NCBI GenBank assembly: GCA_036260375.1
Contig: DASZZZ010000105.1
Coordinates: 1-64,000 of the forward strand
DNA from: DASZZZ01 sp036260375
GTDB taxonomy: Bacteria > Actinomycetota > CADDZG01 > WHSQ01
Direction: 5' to 3'
Length of the DNA: 64,000 nt
Positions 9,435 to 17,760 of this stretch are shown piece after piece (the stretch's first letter is position 1; every line of letters starts with the position of its first letter). The notes below the pieces were generated by a model. The model searched no databases. It was not told the DNA's origin and worked only from the letters and a program-made list of their open reading frames with translations. The position numbers and the translations under genes were made by a program.

Positions 9435-9456
9435 TCGCCGCCGGCGTGGGCGCGCG

Positions 9457-10005
9457 TCACGTCCGCGCGCGCACTGCCGTGACGACCTCTTCAGCGACGT
9501 CCTCGAGCGGTGCGCGCGCGTCGATGACGATCCATCCGTTTCGCCGCGCCGCGCCTCGCAGGTACGTGACGCAGCGGTCGAGGTACGCCGACTCGGCGTC
9601 GACGTCGTCGAAGCTCGTCCCGCGCCGGCGCGCCAAGCCCGTGGCGACGTCGACGTCGAGCAGCACGACCGCGTCGTTGGCGGGGAGTAGTCGCAGCACG
9701 TCGTTCGGCAGGGGAGCGATCGACTGCACCGTCCAGTACATGCGCGCGCTCTCCACGTAGCGATCGAAGACGACGTTCGGGCCCATCGGCGCCGCCGCCG
9801 TCTCCAGCAACGCGCGCCCGATCGCGATTGCTCGCGCCGCCTCGACGCCCCGCTCGCCGAGCGCGCGCCGCAATTGTGCGACGCCGTGCTCGAAAGCCGG
9901 TCCGTATGCGGTCACTCGGCGGATCTCGAAGCCGAGGCGGCTGGCGACCGCGCCTGCGACGGTCGACTTCCCGGCTCCGTCGATGCCGGCGAGCTCTACC
10001 CTCAC
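9457..10005 (-). CDS. thymidylate-kinase-like P-loop nucleotide/sugar kinase
   Basis: 182 residues with the dTMP kinase fold: P-loop GIDGAGKST right at the N-terminus, the DRY motif in VFDRYVESARMYW, the VVLLDVDVATGLARRRG lid-flanking strand and a C-terminal helix. Genuine Tmk proteins are longer (about 205-215) and have a fuller DR(Y/H) and LID region. Short Tmk-like paralogues of this kind often sit in polysaccharide or peptide-modification loci. The GTG start at 10005 gives an N-terminus one residue before the P-loop strand. It is transcribed divergently from the APH-like gene. Confidence 0.7.
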   Translation of the reverse strand: MRVELAGIDGAGKSTVAGAVASRLGFEIRRVTAYGPAFEHGVAQLRRALGERGVEAARAIAIGRALLETAAAPMGPNVVFDRYVESARMYWTVQSIAPLPNDVLRLLPANDAVVLLDVDVATGLARRRGTSFDDVDAESAYLDRCVTYLRGAARRNGWIVIDARAPLEDVAEEVVTAVRART

Positions 10006-10176
10006 GGTGGATTCCGTTGCGCGCGCGGCGCGTCTCGCGTCGCCGCGCTCGTCCTAGCGCTGCTGGGACCGAAGAAGCCCACAATGCCTATGCTACGGCG
10101 CAGTGAGAGGGCGGTCATCGGCAGCGGACGAAACCACTCGTCGGGCGCGAGCTCGTGTCGACGCGGGCGGGACGCG

Positions 10177-11025
10177 GTGAGGGGCGTCGAACGGTCGTAC
10201 GTGGGTGCGCGTCGCGTCGCGCTCAAGCGCTACTCGGACGAGGACACCGCGCGTTTCATGTGCATCGGCTCGGGAGCGCGCAACGAGGCACTCTTGCCGT
10301 CGCCGGCAGCGCGGCTCGCGCCCGCGTTGTTGGACTACCGGCGCGACGAGGCCGGCGAGACGGTCGTGCTCGAGTGGGTCGACGGCGAGCGCGTGCCTGC
10401 CGCCCGCTACGACACCGCCATGGCGCGCCGGGCCGCGGACGCGCTCGCGCTCGTTCACTCGGTCGAATCCGAGGCCTTCGGCTCGCTCGACGGCGCGTTT
10501 CGCTTCGCGTCGGCGGCCGCCGCGTTCGCGCCCCGCTGGGACGTCGCCATGACGCTTCTTCGAGGCGTCGACGCGGGCCTCGCGTCGGGCGTCTCGGATT
10601 GGGGCCGCGAGCGCGCCGGCATGCCGGATGCGTCGTGCAGGGGCGCGCGGCTCGTGCACGGCGATTTCGGTCCGGCGAACCTGCTGTGGGGTGCGCGCCG
10701 CGAGCCTGTCGTCGTCGACTGGGAGCACGCTCGCTTCGGCGACGAACGCGAGGACTGGGCAAAGATCCTGCTCGCGTTTCGGTTCCGGGAGCCGAATGGT
10801 TTCGACCTCGGAGTGGCGCGCGCGGTGACGTACCGATTGCGAGCGGGTGCGGCCGGCGACGTACGCGACGGCGCCATGGACCTGTACCTCGTCTACTTCG
10901 CGGCGACCCTAGCGGCGTTCTTCGGCGACGACGACCGTCTGGAATGGCTCAGTCGCGTCGTCTCGCGCTCGATTCGGTCGCCGCTCGCCGGCGACGTCGC
11001 GCGCGACGCGCTCGGTGTCGCGTGA
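10177..11025 (+). CDS. APH/choline-kinase-type phosphotransferase
   Basis: Aminoglycoside-phosphotransferase fold (protein-kinase-like) small-molecule kinase, about 282 residues. The N-lobe has RRVALKRYSDEDTARF (ATP-binding Lys) and LEWVDGERVPA. The catalytic loop is LVHGDFGPANLLW and the metal Asp is in VVVDWEHARFGD. The C-terminus is helical. The start is uncertain: GTG at 10177 is preferred because a TATGCT -10-like hexamer at 10089-10094 lies downstream of the alternative ATG at 10084, whose extra 31 residues look unlike this family. The substrate could be a sugar, choline or aminoglycoside; sequence does not decide. Confidence 0.75.
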   Translation: MRGVERSYVGARRVALKRYSDEDTARFMCIGSGARNEALLPSPAARLAPALLDYRRDEAGETVVLEWVDGERVPAARYDTAMARRAADALALVHSVESEAFGSLDGAFRFASAAAAFAPRWDVAMTLLRGVDAGLASGVSDWGRERAGMPDASCRGARLVHGDFGPANLLWGARREPVVVDWEHARFGDEREDWAKILLAFRFREPNGFDLGVARAVTYRLRAGAAGDVRDGAMDLYLVYFAATLAAFFGDDDRLEWLSRVVSRSIRSPLAGDVARDALGVA

Positions 11026-11085
11026 CGGCGCGCGCCGCTGCTAACCTCCCGGGCAGAGCGTTGGGGGACGAATGAGGGGGATGAC

Positions 11086-12090
11086 GTGCTCACCGTCGCC
11101 GTCACCGGAGGGGCCGGCCGGCTCGGCGCCCTCATAACGACTGAGCTCGCGACGAGGCGCTGGGAGGTCAGGGTGCTGGACCGCGAGCCGCCCTACGCGC
11201 GCACGACCCTCGCGGCGAGCGACGTCGCGCCCGCCGAGTTCTGGCGCGTCGACGTGGAGCAAGCCGACCAGGTCCGGAAGGCCGTGCGCGGCTGTGACGC
11301 CGTCGTCCACCTCGCCGGCTTGCACGGCGCCCATCTCGCGGCCGGGGCGCCGCGAGACGCCATCTGGCGCGCCAACGTGCGCGGCACCGCCACGGTCGTC
11401 GACGCGTGCGTGCGCGAAGGAGTGCGCCGCGTCGTGCTGGCGAGCTCGACGTCGGTCTACGGACCGGGGACGCCGCCCGGCGAGCACGCGCGCGTGCTCG
11501 ACGAGGACACCGACGTCGCTCCCGACGACGTCTACGACCTGAGCAAGCTCGTCGCGGAGCGCATCGTCCTTGGGGCGCGGCGCGCCGGCGGCATCGAGGC
11601 CGTGGCGCTCAGGCTCGGGCGGTTCTTCTTCGGCACCGTCGAGAACTATCACCTCCGCAAGCTGTCTACCGGTCTCGACGTTCACGATGCCGCACAGGCG
11701 GTGTATCTCGCGCTCGTCGCCGGGATGCTTCCGTCGAAGGTGTACTGCGTTGCGTCGGATCTCCCTCTCGCCCGTGCGGAGAGGCGCGCGCTGGGACTCG
11801 ACGCGCCGGCGGTCGTAGCGTCTTACGCTCCGCATGTCGCGGAGGAGCTTCGTCACCGGGGATGGCGGCTCCCGAACCGCGTCGGCAAGTCCGTCGACTC
11901 GACGCGCATCCGGCGAGAGCTCGGCTATGTTCCCGTGCGGCATCTCGCGTGGTGGGCGAGCCGGCTGCGACGCGCGCGGACGTCGACGCGCGACCACGAA
12001 CGCGACGCATTGCGACACGCGCCCGGCCACGTCCTCTCGGAGAGCGTGCCGCCGGCCGAGCGCTCGCGTGACCTGAGCGGCATGCGATGA
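11086..12090 (+). CDS. NAD(P)-dependent epimerase/dehydratase (extended SDR)
   Basis: 334 residues. The Rossmann nucleotide-binding motif VTGGAGRLG is at residues 7-15, with VVHLAGLHG, the SSTSVYGPG active-site Ser strand and the catalytic YDLSK (Y-x3-K). These are features of sugar-nucleotide epimerases and dehydratases. GTG at 11086 follows GAGGGGG (11074-11080); a TAACCT hexamer at 11042-11047 may be its -10. The stop overlaps the ATG of the next gene (ATGA at 12087), indicating coupling to the nucleotidyltransferase. It probably acts on a nucleotide sugar. Confidence 0.82.
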   Translation: MLTVAVTGGAGRLGALITTELATRRWEVRVLDREPPYARTTLAASDVAPAEFWRVDVEQADQVRKAVRGCDAVVHLAGLHGAHLAAGAPRDAIWRANVRGTATVVDACVREGVRRVVLASSTSVYGPGTPPGEHARVLDEDTDVAPDDVYDLSKLVAERIVLGARRAGGIEAVALRLGRFFFGTVENYHLRKLSTGLDVHDAAQAVYLALVAGMLPSKVYCVASDLPLARAERRALGLDAPAVVASYAPHVAEELRHRGWRLPNRVGKSVDSTRIRRELGYVPVRHLAWWASRLRRARTSTRDHERDALRHAPGHVLSESVPPAERSRDLSGMR

Positions 12091-12941
12091 AGCTCGACGA
12101 GCTGCTCGAGGAGACGGCCACCGACGCATTCGAGCTCGCGGCTCTCGCCGCCGCCGCGGCCCCGGACGGCGCGCTGTTGATCGGCGGCTCGGCCGCGGAC
12201 GCGTTGGCGACGCCCCATTCGGACATCGACGTCTTCTGCTTCACGGACGACGCGAGCGACGCCGCGTCGACCTTCGTCCAGGCGCCCGGAGTGACCGTGC
12301 ACCTTCACTTCGTGAGCGGCGCGTCGTTACGTGAGAGCGGTGATGCGTTGAGGGCGTTGGCCACGTCGCGCTCGCCCTCCGTCGTACCGCCAGCGTTGCC
12401 GTACGAGCACCTTGCCGCGCTGCATGCCCTCGATCGGGGCATCGTTCTACGCGACGATGCTGGCCTCGACGTGCTGCGGACCGCTGCGGGCTCCGATCTC
12501 ACGAGTCTCTACGTCATGCTCAGGTCGTTGTACGCGTGCCGGGCGTTCGCCTCGGACGCCGTCGGCATGTTGGAGGCCGACGCTCACTGGGCGGCGCTCT
12601 CGGTCGCGCGCCGCGCGGGCGAGAGCGCCCTCGACGCGGCGCTCGCAGCCGCGGGCTACGTCAATCCCAACCCGAAGTGGCGCGCCTCGCTCGCGGTGAT
12701 CTCGGTGCTTCGAGGCGAGGTGTCGTTCTCGGCCGACGACGTGCGACTGACGCTCTTTCCGGATGCGTCCGACCCGGTCGGGGCCGTCAGGGCGCTCGCG
12801 GCGTCGTGGGCGGGCGTCATGACGAAGGTCGAGGACGGCGCGCTCGCCGGCGCGTACGACGTCGCCGGAGAGGCGTCCGCGGCGTTGAGCCTCCTGCGCG
12901 ACGCGGCCGAGCGCGCGAGCGAGCGATCCGACGGTGGTTAG
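12087..12941 (+). CDS. Pol-beta-type nucleotidyltransferase with C-terminal helical domain
   Basis: 284 residues. The minimal nucleotidyltransferase core is GGSAADALATPHSDIDVFCF (GS motif plus DxD) near residues 33-52, with a third acidic strand in VTVHLHF. The rest (about 110-284) is helical, like the substrate-binding C-domains of antibiotic or protein nucleotidyltransferases. It could adenylylate a small molecule or a protein. Leu at 12327-12329 is encoded by TTA, a codon otherwise almost absent here. Its 3' end overlaps the convergent HD gene by 4 bases. Confidence 0.68.
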   Translation: MKLDELLEETATDAFELAALAAAAAPDGALLIGGSAADALATPHSDIDVFCFTDDASDAASTFVQAPGVTVHLHFVSGASLRESGDALRALATSRSPSVVPPALPYEHLAALHALDRGIVLRDDAGLDVLRTAAGSDLTSLYVMLRSLYACRAFASDAVGMLEADAHWAALSVARRAGESALDAALAAAGYVNPNPKWRASLAVISVLRGEVSFSADDVRLTLFPDASDPVGAVRALAASWAGVMTKVEDGALAGAYDVAGEASAALSLLRDAAERASERSDGG

Positions 12942-13624
12942 TGCTCCCGGTCGTGCGCGCGGAGCTCGGCGATCTCCGACTCGAGCTGCTCGAGGAATCC
13001 CGCGATGATGTTCGCGCGAGCGCGCGCGAGACGAGCTCCGGTGGACGTGCACATCGAGTCGGGAAGGAGCATAAGCTTCTCGTTCCAGTGCGTGCGCAGC
13101 ACTGCGACGTCGGCACCGGCCCAATCGTCTGCCGTCGCGGGCCGCGGTGCACGACCGTGCTCGCCGGCGTAGAGAAACGCTCGGGCGACGCCCGTGGCGC
13201 CGAGCGCGTCGATGCGATCGGCGTCGACGAGGACCGCCGTGAGCTCGTCGACGACGCCGGAGTCGCGGCGCGAGAAGCGATGGTTGCGGATGGCGGCGCT
13301 GACGCGAGTGGTGGCGGCCGCGTCGAAGCCCCATCCGGGCAGAACGCGCTCTGCGATCGCGGCCGCGGCGACCTCGTGGTCGTCGACACCCGCCGCGCGG
13401 CCCGCGTCGTGCAGCAGCGCGGCGGCGACGGCCAGACGTGGCTCAACACCCTCGGCGCGTGCGATCGTCTCGGCCGTCATCGCGACGCGCACGACGTGCG
13501 CGACGTCATGACACGGTCCCGCCGACGCATACAGCGGTTCGAGGCTCTCGAGCCACCGGTCCGTCGCGACACGCGTCTCCGTCGCCGCGATCCCGGCCGC
13601 GTCCTTGGCGTGGGAGTCGGTCAC
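12938..13624 (-). CDS. HD-domain phosphohydrolase
   Basis: 228 residues. The metal-binding HD residues are visible: His in GPCHDVAHVVRV, the HD pair in AALLHDAGRAAG, a further His in AIRNHRF and the final Asp in LVDADRIDALGA. The pattern resembles YedJ/YpgQ-type HD hydrolases acting on nucleotides. GTG at 13624 is chosen because GGGGAAGGAG lies 3 bases upstream; the longer open frame up to 13741 overlaps the divergent SDR gene and looks non-coding. It converges on the nucleotidyltransferase gene, overlapping by 4 bases. Confidence 0.78.
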   Translation of the reverse strand: MTDSHAKDAAGIAATETRVATDRWLESLEPLYASAGPCHDVAHVVRVAMTAETIARAEGVEPRLAVAAALLHDAGRAAGVDDHEVAAAAIAERVLPGWGFDAAATTRVSAAIRNHRFSRRDSGVVDELTAVLVDADRIDALGATGVARAFLYAGEHGRAPRPATADDWAGADVAVLRTHWNEKLMLLPDSMCTSTGARLARARANIIAGFLEQLESEIAELRAHDREH

Positions 13625-13692
13625 GCGCTCCTTCCCCGCATGCGCCACGAGCGGCGTGGCGCCCTCCGTCCGCACCAGGATAGCGATGCGCC

Positions 13693-14463
13693 GTGAGCAT
13701 GGGCTCCGACCCCACCGGGACGCCGTCTCGCGCGGCGGCACCGCGCACGTCGTTCGTGACCGGTGCGAACCGCGGTCTCGGCCTCGAGATCGTCAGGCTT
13801 CTCGCGGCCCGCGGTCCCGTCGTCGCCGCATGCCGCCGGCCCGCCGACGCCGTCGCGCTCGACGATCTCGGTGCCCGATATCCGGGACGGCTGACGAAGG
13901 TCGCCGTCGACCTTGCCGACGCGTCGTCCGTCGCCGCCGCCGTGGCGGAGTGCGATGCCGTGCTGGACCGGCTGGACATCCTCGTGAACTGCGCGGGTCG
14001 CAACCGGGTGTCACCGGACGAGGCGCACGACGACGGCACGACGGCCCTTGGAACGCTCGACGCAGCGGCTCTCGCCGAGCTGTTCCACGTCAACGCCGTC
14101 TCGCCGCTGCTGCTCGTGCAAGGGCTCATGGGAAAGCTCGTTCGGGCGAGGGCACCGATCGTCGTCAACGTCACCAGTGAGCGCGGCTCTGCGCAGTCGG
14201 ACCCCGGCGATCGGAAGTTCGGCTACCGCGCGAGCAAGGCGGCGCTGAACTCTTTCACGCGCACGCTGGCGCGGCGCGTCGCCCGCGACGGGATCACCGT
14301 CGTGGCGGTAGATCCCGGCTGGGTCCGCACCGACATGGGGGGGCCCGAGGCGCCGCAGGACGCGGCCGATTGCGCCCGCCGCATCGTCCGCCTGCTCGAT
14401 CAACTGGACGCGTCACACGGCGGCATGCTGCTCGATCCCGACGGCCGCGCGCTCGAGTGGTGA
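13693..14463 (+). CDS. short-chain dehydrogenase/reductase
   Basis: Classical SDR of 256 residues. The cofactor motif is TGANRGLG (residues 23-30), followed by the NCAG strand, Ser in VNVTSERG and catalytic YRASK (Y-x3-K), with DPGWVRTDMGG downstream as in the family. GTG at 13693 and ATG at 13699 are both in frame. It may oxidise or reduce a hydroxyl/keto group on a small molecule; no specific substrate is evident. It is divergent from the HD gene and convergent with the nucleotidyltransferase-family gene (12-base gap). Confidence 0.85.
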   Translation: MSMGSDPTGTPSRAAAPRTSFVTGANRGLGLEIVRLLAARGPVVAACRRPADAVALDDLGARYPGRLTKVAVDLADASSVAAAVAECDAVLDRLDILVNCAGRNRVSPDEAHDDGTTALGTLDAAALAELFHVNAVSPLLLVQGLMGKLVRARAPIVVNVTSERGSAQSDPGDRKFGYRASKAALNSFTRTLARRVARDGITVVAVDPGWVRTDMGGPEAPQDAADCARRIVRLLDQLDASHGGMLLDPDGRALEW

Positions 14464-14475
14464 CGTGTCACACGG

Positions 14476-15999
14476 CTACGTCCGATGAACGGTGAGCGGA
14501 ACGAGCGTCGAGGCCTGCGGACGCCACCGGGCGCTGCGGCGCGCTCCGAGCAACAGCGACGCGCACGGACGGGATGGCTCGTCGCTCGCGCGTCGGTCCA
14601 AAGTAACGAGCATCCGGCGCTCGCCGTGTGTCTCGCACGAGACCTCGCCACGCAGGAGGCGGCCGCGCGTCGTCCCGAAGATCGCCGGCGCCGTGCGGGC
14701 CCCGCGGCGGCACTCGAGAACGAGGTCTCCGAAGTTCAGGAGCACCACGTCGTCCGCGTCGCCGTCGCGCGCGTCGAGGCGGACGTCGATGACCAGCGTG
14801 TCGCCCGACCACGTCAGCGAGAACGACACGTCGGCGCGGCCGTCGTCACCGGCGGCGACGAGCACCCGAGTGACCCGGTGGCCGTCGCCCGCGGGGCTCG
14901 TCGCGTAGCGAACGGCGTCGTCGCCGGTTCCCGCGACGACGTCGTTCCCTCCGAGGTGGCCGACGAGCGCGGTTGCGTCGAACGAGCGCCGCACGAGATC
15001 CTCGAACGTCAACGCCCCATCGGTGTCCACGAGGAAGCCGACGGAACCATGCCCCCACCACAGCTCTCTGGGATAGAAGTCGTCGCGTCGCGACACGTGC
15101 GACAACCACGCGGGCAGCGCTATCCCGGCGCACGTCGCGACGTGCCGGGTGAGGCCGACGGCGTCGTGGCCCGCGTACTCGTCGACGAGCGCCTCGAACC
15201 GGGCCCGGGAGAACGACGGCAGCCGTAGCAGCTCGGCGACGTCGCAGACCTCACCGAGCCTCAGCTTCGGCGGCGTGCTGGAAAGATGGAAGCTGTTCAT
15301 GAGATGACCGCAGGTGACGAGCGCCGCGAGCTCGGGACACGGGAAGAGCAGTCGTGCCGTGTCGGCGGTACGTCCCGGGACGGCTGCCCCGGCGAACGCC
15401 GGCGCGGCGACGCGCCGTGCGCGCATGGGCGCGAAGCCGCACCACTCGCCGGGATTCGCCTCCGGCGACGCGTCGCGTCGCGCTAGCCGGGGCGGGTACG
15501 AGAACACCGGGTAGTAGCGATGGACGTCGAAGCGAGCACCGCCGCGCGCCAGTCCGCCCGCCTCGTACGGCGTCCCGTGGTCCTTCTCCAGCTCGAAGCC
15601 GGCCTCCTGTAGCCCCTCGACCGCGTCGTCGGCGCGCTCGACGACGAGGTCGACGTCGACGCCGCGGTGGATCGCGCACGGATCGCCGGTCAGCGCGTAC
15701 ACCGTGGCGCCCTTGAGTATCACGGGATCGCCGTGCGGGCGCAGTTCGTGGAGCGCTCCTTCAACCGCCGACAGCTGGGCGCGAAGCAGACGACGATCGT
15801 CGTCGTGCGCGGAGCGAAGCTCGTCGACGAGGACGGGGTCGACCGAGCGGTCGCCGTCGCGCTCCACGCGGCGAAGGAATCGTCCCACGAGCCCGTGGTA
15901 GCGCAGCGCCTCCACGGCCTCGTCGCGCGCTCGCGCGACGTCGCCCGGCGCGTCGACGTCCGCGCCCGCCGCCCACCGCAGGAATGCGAAATCCCGCAC
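14476..15999 (-). CDS. PF14907-type nucleotidyltransferase family protein with extra C-terminal domain
   Basis: 507 residues. The N-terminal region is helical. The nucleotidyltransferase core is PVILKGATVYALTG followed by the acidic strand RGVDVDLVV (residues about 110-140), matching the uncharacterised nucleotidyltransferase family found in lasso-peptide and polysaccharide loci. The last ~170 residues form a beta-rich domain (WSGDTLVIDVRLDA, LLNFGDLVLECRRG) that I do not recognise. GTG at 15999 is supported by GAGGGGG just upstream; the longer frame to 16209 runs into the divergent MFS gene. The substrate is unknown. Confidence 0.65.
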   Translation of the reverse strand: MRDFAFLRWAAGADVDAPGDVARARDEAVEALRYHGLVGRFLRRVERDGDRSVDPVLVDELRSAHDDDRRLLRAQLSAVEGALHELRPHGDPVILKGATVYALTGDPCAIHRGVDVDLVVERADDAVEGLQEAGFELEKDHGTPYEAGGLARGGARFDVHRYYPVFSYPPRLARRDASPEANPGEWCGFAPMRARRVAAPAFAGAAVPGRTADTARLLFPCPELAALVTCGHLMNSFHLSSTPPKLRLGEVCDVAELLRLPSFSRARFEALVDEYAGHDAVGLTRHVATCAGIALPAWLSHVSRRDDFYPRELWWGHGSVGFLVDTDGALTFEDLVRRSFDATALVGHLGGNDVVAGTGDDAVRYATSPAGDGHRVTRVLVAAGDDGRADVSFSLTWSGDTLVIDVRLDARDGDADDVVLLNFGDLVLECRRGARTAPAIFGTTRGRLLRGEVSCETHGERRMLVTLDRRASDEPSRPCASLLLGARRSARWRPQASTLVPLTVHRT

Positions 16000-16086
16000 G
16001 ACCCCCTCGTCCGTCCGCGTCCGTCCGCTCGTTCGCCGGGGGCCCACACTACTAGCGCGTCTCGCGGTCGCCGCGACCCGCCGCAG

Positions 16087-16092
16087 TAGGCT
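16087..16092 (+). promoter_or_regulatory. -10 hexamer of MFS gene (leaderless type)
   Basis: TAGGCT lies 6 bases before ATG at 16099 and only 3 before the in-frame GTG at 16096, so the spacing favours the ATG as start of a leaderless mRNA. Confidence 0.45.
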
Positions 16093-16098
16093 GGCGTG

Positions 16099-17481
16099 AT
16101 GCCGGGCGGGCCTCCAACGAGACGCAGGCTCCTCTCCCCGTTCGGTTCGGGGGGCCGGGGCTATCTCGTCATGTGGACCGGCGAGACCGTCTCGATTCTC
16201 GGCTCCCACATGACCACGATCGCACTCGGGATCGTGCTGTTCGAGCGAACCGGCCGCGCGACGCCGCTCGCTCTCGTGATCTCGGCCGGCTACGTCCCGG
16301 CGTTGTTCTTCGCGCCGTTCCTCGGCGCCGCGGTGGAGCGATTCGATCGCCGCCGCACGCTGCTCGTCTCGGATCTCGCCCAGGCGATCACGACCCTGGC
16401 TCTACTCGTGTACGTCGAGAGCGACGGGCCCGCGCTGTGGCCGGTGTACGCCCTGCTGCTGGTCGCCGGGATCGCGAACGCGATACAGCAGTCGGCGTGG
16501 GACGCCAGCATCGGGCTGCTGCTCCCGGTCGAGCACTTCGAACGTGCCTCCGGCTTCGAGTCGTTGAGCTACGGCGTCGCGAACGTCGCCGCTCCCGCCC
16601 TCGGCGCCGTGGTGCTGTCCGCGACCGGAATCGGCGGCGTCCTGATCGTCGACCTGCTGACGTTCTGCTTCGCCGCGGCCGCGTTGCTCCTCGTGCGCAT
16701 CCCGCCGCCCGTCGCGCGCCAGCCGGCCGGCGCGCGCGTATCGAAGTTCGTCGACGACGCACGCGATGGCTGGAGGTACGTCTCCACGCGTCCGCCCCTC
16801 GTGCGGCTCCTCGGCGTCGCCGTCTCGTTCAGCTTCACCAACAACGTGACCGTCGTACTCATCATCCCGGCGATGCTGGCGCGCGGAGAGGGGGCCGCCG
16901 GGACCGGCGTCGTGATAACGGCCTTCGGCGTCGGCGGCGTGCTCGGAGGCATCGCCGTCGCGGCGTCCGGGGGGCCGCGCCGCCGGATACACGGAGTGTT
17001 GGGCGCCATGGTCTTGAGCGGCCTCCTGGGCCAGGCGCTCTTCGGCGTCGGACGGGCCCTTCCCGTGTGGGCGCTCGCGAGCTTCTTCAACGGCTTCTTT
17101 CTGCCCCTCGTGAACGCGTCGGACCGCGCGACCTGGCTCGCGCGCGTCCACCCCGAGTTCCACGGCCGTGCGTTGACGCTGAGACGCGTGGCGCTGGGAG
17201 CCGCGAAGCCGGTGGGGTTGCTTGCCGGTGGGCTAGCGGCTGACGCCTTGTTCGTGCCGGCGTTATCCGATCGCGCCGACGGCGCGCTCGAGTGGCTCTT
17301 CGGGCGCGGCCCAGATAGCGGCTACGACGGCCTGTTCGTGCTGGCGGGGCTGATGTCGGCGGTTGCGGGAGCACTCGGCTACGCGTCGCGTCGTATGCGC
17401 GCCCTCGATGACGAGTCGGCGGCCGACCCTTCTCCGGTCGTCGCCCCGGGTCGGCGGCACGCCGTGACCCGTCGCGACTAG
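16099..17481 (+). CDS. MFS transporter, MFS_3/EntS-like exporter family
   Basis: 460 residues with 10-12 hydrophobic helices, starting YLVMWTGETVSILGSHMTTIALGIVLFE, the N-terminal pattern of the EntS/MFS_3 group. The loop-2 motif is RFDRRRTLL. The middle loop carries ARDGWRYVSTRPPLVRLLG, also typical. Members export siderophores, antibiotics or peptides. It is divergent from the PF14907 protein and directly upstream of tRNA-Leu(UAA). Leu at 17263-17265 is a TTA codon, read by that neighbouring tRNA. It is probably the exporter of whatever this block makes, by inference from position only. Confidence 0.85.
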   Translation: MPGGPPTRRRLLSPFGSGGRGYLVMWTGETVSILGSHMTTIALGIVLFERTGRATPLALVISAGYVPALFFAPFLGAAVERFDRRRTLLVSDLAQAITTLALLVYVESDGPALWPVYALLLVAGIANAIQQSAWDASIGLLLPVEHFERASGFESLSYGVANVAAPALGAVVLSATGIGGVLIVDLLTFCFAAAALLLVRIPPPVARQPAGARVSKFVDDARDGWRYVSTRPPLVRLLGVAVSFSFTNNVTVVLIIPAMLARGEGAAGTGVVITAFGVGGVLGGIAVAASGGPRRRIHGVLGAMVLSGLLGQALFGVGRALPVWALASFFNGFFLPLVNASDRATWLARVHPEFHGRALTLRRVALGAAKPVGLLAGGLAADALFVPALSDRADGALEWLFGRGPDSGYDGLFVLAGLMSAVAGALGYASRRMRALDDESAADPSPVVAPGRRHAVTRRD

Positions 17482-17483
17482 CA

Positions 17484-17620
17484 CGGCGCGGGACCCTGGG
17501 CGTACGGGTCCGCCCGTCGTATCGTGGGCGTGCGCCCGGGTGGTGGAACGGCAGACACGGCGACCTTAAAAGTCGCTGGCCCGCGGGCCATGCGGGTTCG
17601 AATCCCGCCCCGGGCACGCG
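17484..17620 (+). repeat. Direct repeat copy 2 (tRNA-Leu locus)
   Basis: This copy matches 9298-9434 in the same orientation. Differences by eye: 17491, 17534 (tRNA base 1), 17563 and 17571 (anticodon arm), 17567 (anticodon first base) and 17610. Outside these limits the flanks diverge at once. Confidence 0.9.
17534..17616 (+). tRNA. tRNA-Leu (anticodon UAA)
   Basis: This 83-base class II tRNA has perfect stems. Acceptor GCCCGGG pairs with CCCGGGC, and the anticodon stem GCGAC pairs with GTCGC around loop CTTAAAA (anticodon TAA, decoding UUA). It has a long variable arm TGGCCCGCGGGCCA, T-arm GCGGG-TTCGAAT-CCCGC and discriminator A; CCA is not encoded. It corresponds to the bldA tRNA of Streptomyces, which reads the rare UUA codon. 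Its sister at 9348 has CAA and two mispairs, so this copy looks like the healthier gene. Confidence 0.93.
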
Positions 17621-17760
17621 GCCTGCCGTCCCCCTTGACGCGGTGCAACGCGAAGAGGACGCTTGGGTACAGGAAAAAACTGGGCGATGGCGAATCGTCC
17701 GGGCATGAAGGTCCGGTCGCCGGCTGACGCCGCGGAACGGCGGTGTCCGGAGGGAGCGGA

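Larger units (their letters stand above)
9435..17483. other. Accessory block bounded by duplicated tRNA-Leu loci
   Basis: Eight genes lie here: dTMP-kinase-like, APH-like kinase, NAD-dependent epimerase, nucleotidyltransferase, HD hydrolase, short-chain dehydrogenase, PF14907-type nucleotidyltransferase and MFS exporter. None is housekeeping. They separate the conserved SCO1664 trio from the following core genes. Recombination between the 137-base direct repeats would excise a circle of 8,186 bases and leave one tRNA-Leu. I see no integrase, transposase or inverted ends inside. GC is only slightly below the flanks in the stretches I counted. Confidence 0.6.

Noticed and set aside
10084..10176. 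ATG 10084 as start of the APH-like kinase
   Set aside because: It precedes a TATGCT -10-like hexamer and adds a Ser/Arg-rich stretch without family similarity; kept only as an alternative.
17617..17760. Possible riboswitch before the HEAT gene (run of A's followed by GGGCGATGG)
   Set aside because: I could not fold it into a cyclic di-GMP or other known aptamer core; nothing beyond a Shine-Dalgarno is supported.
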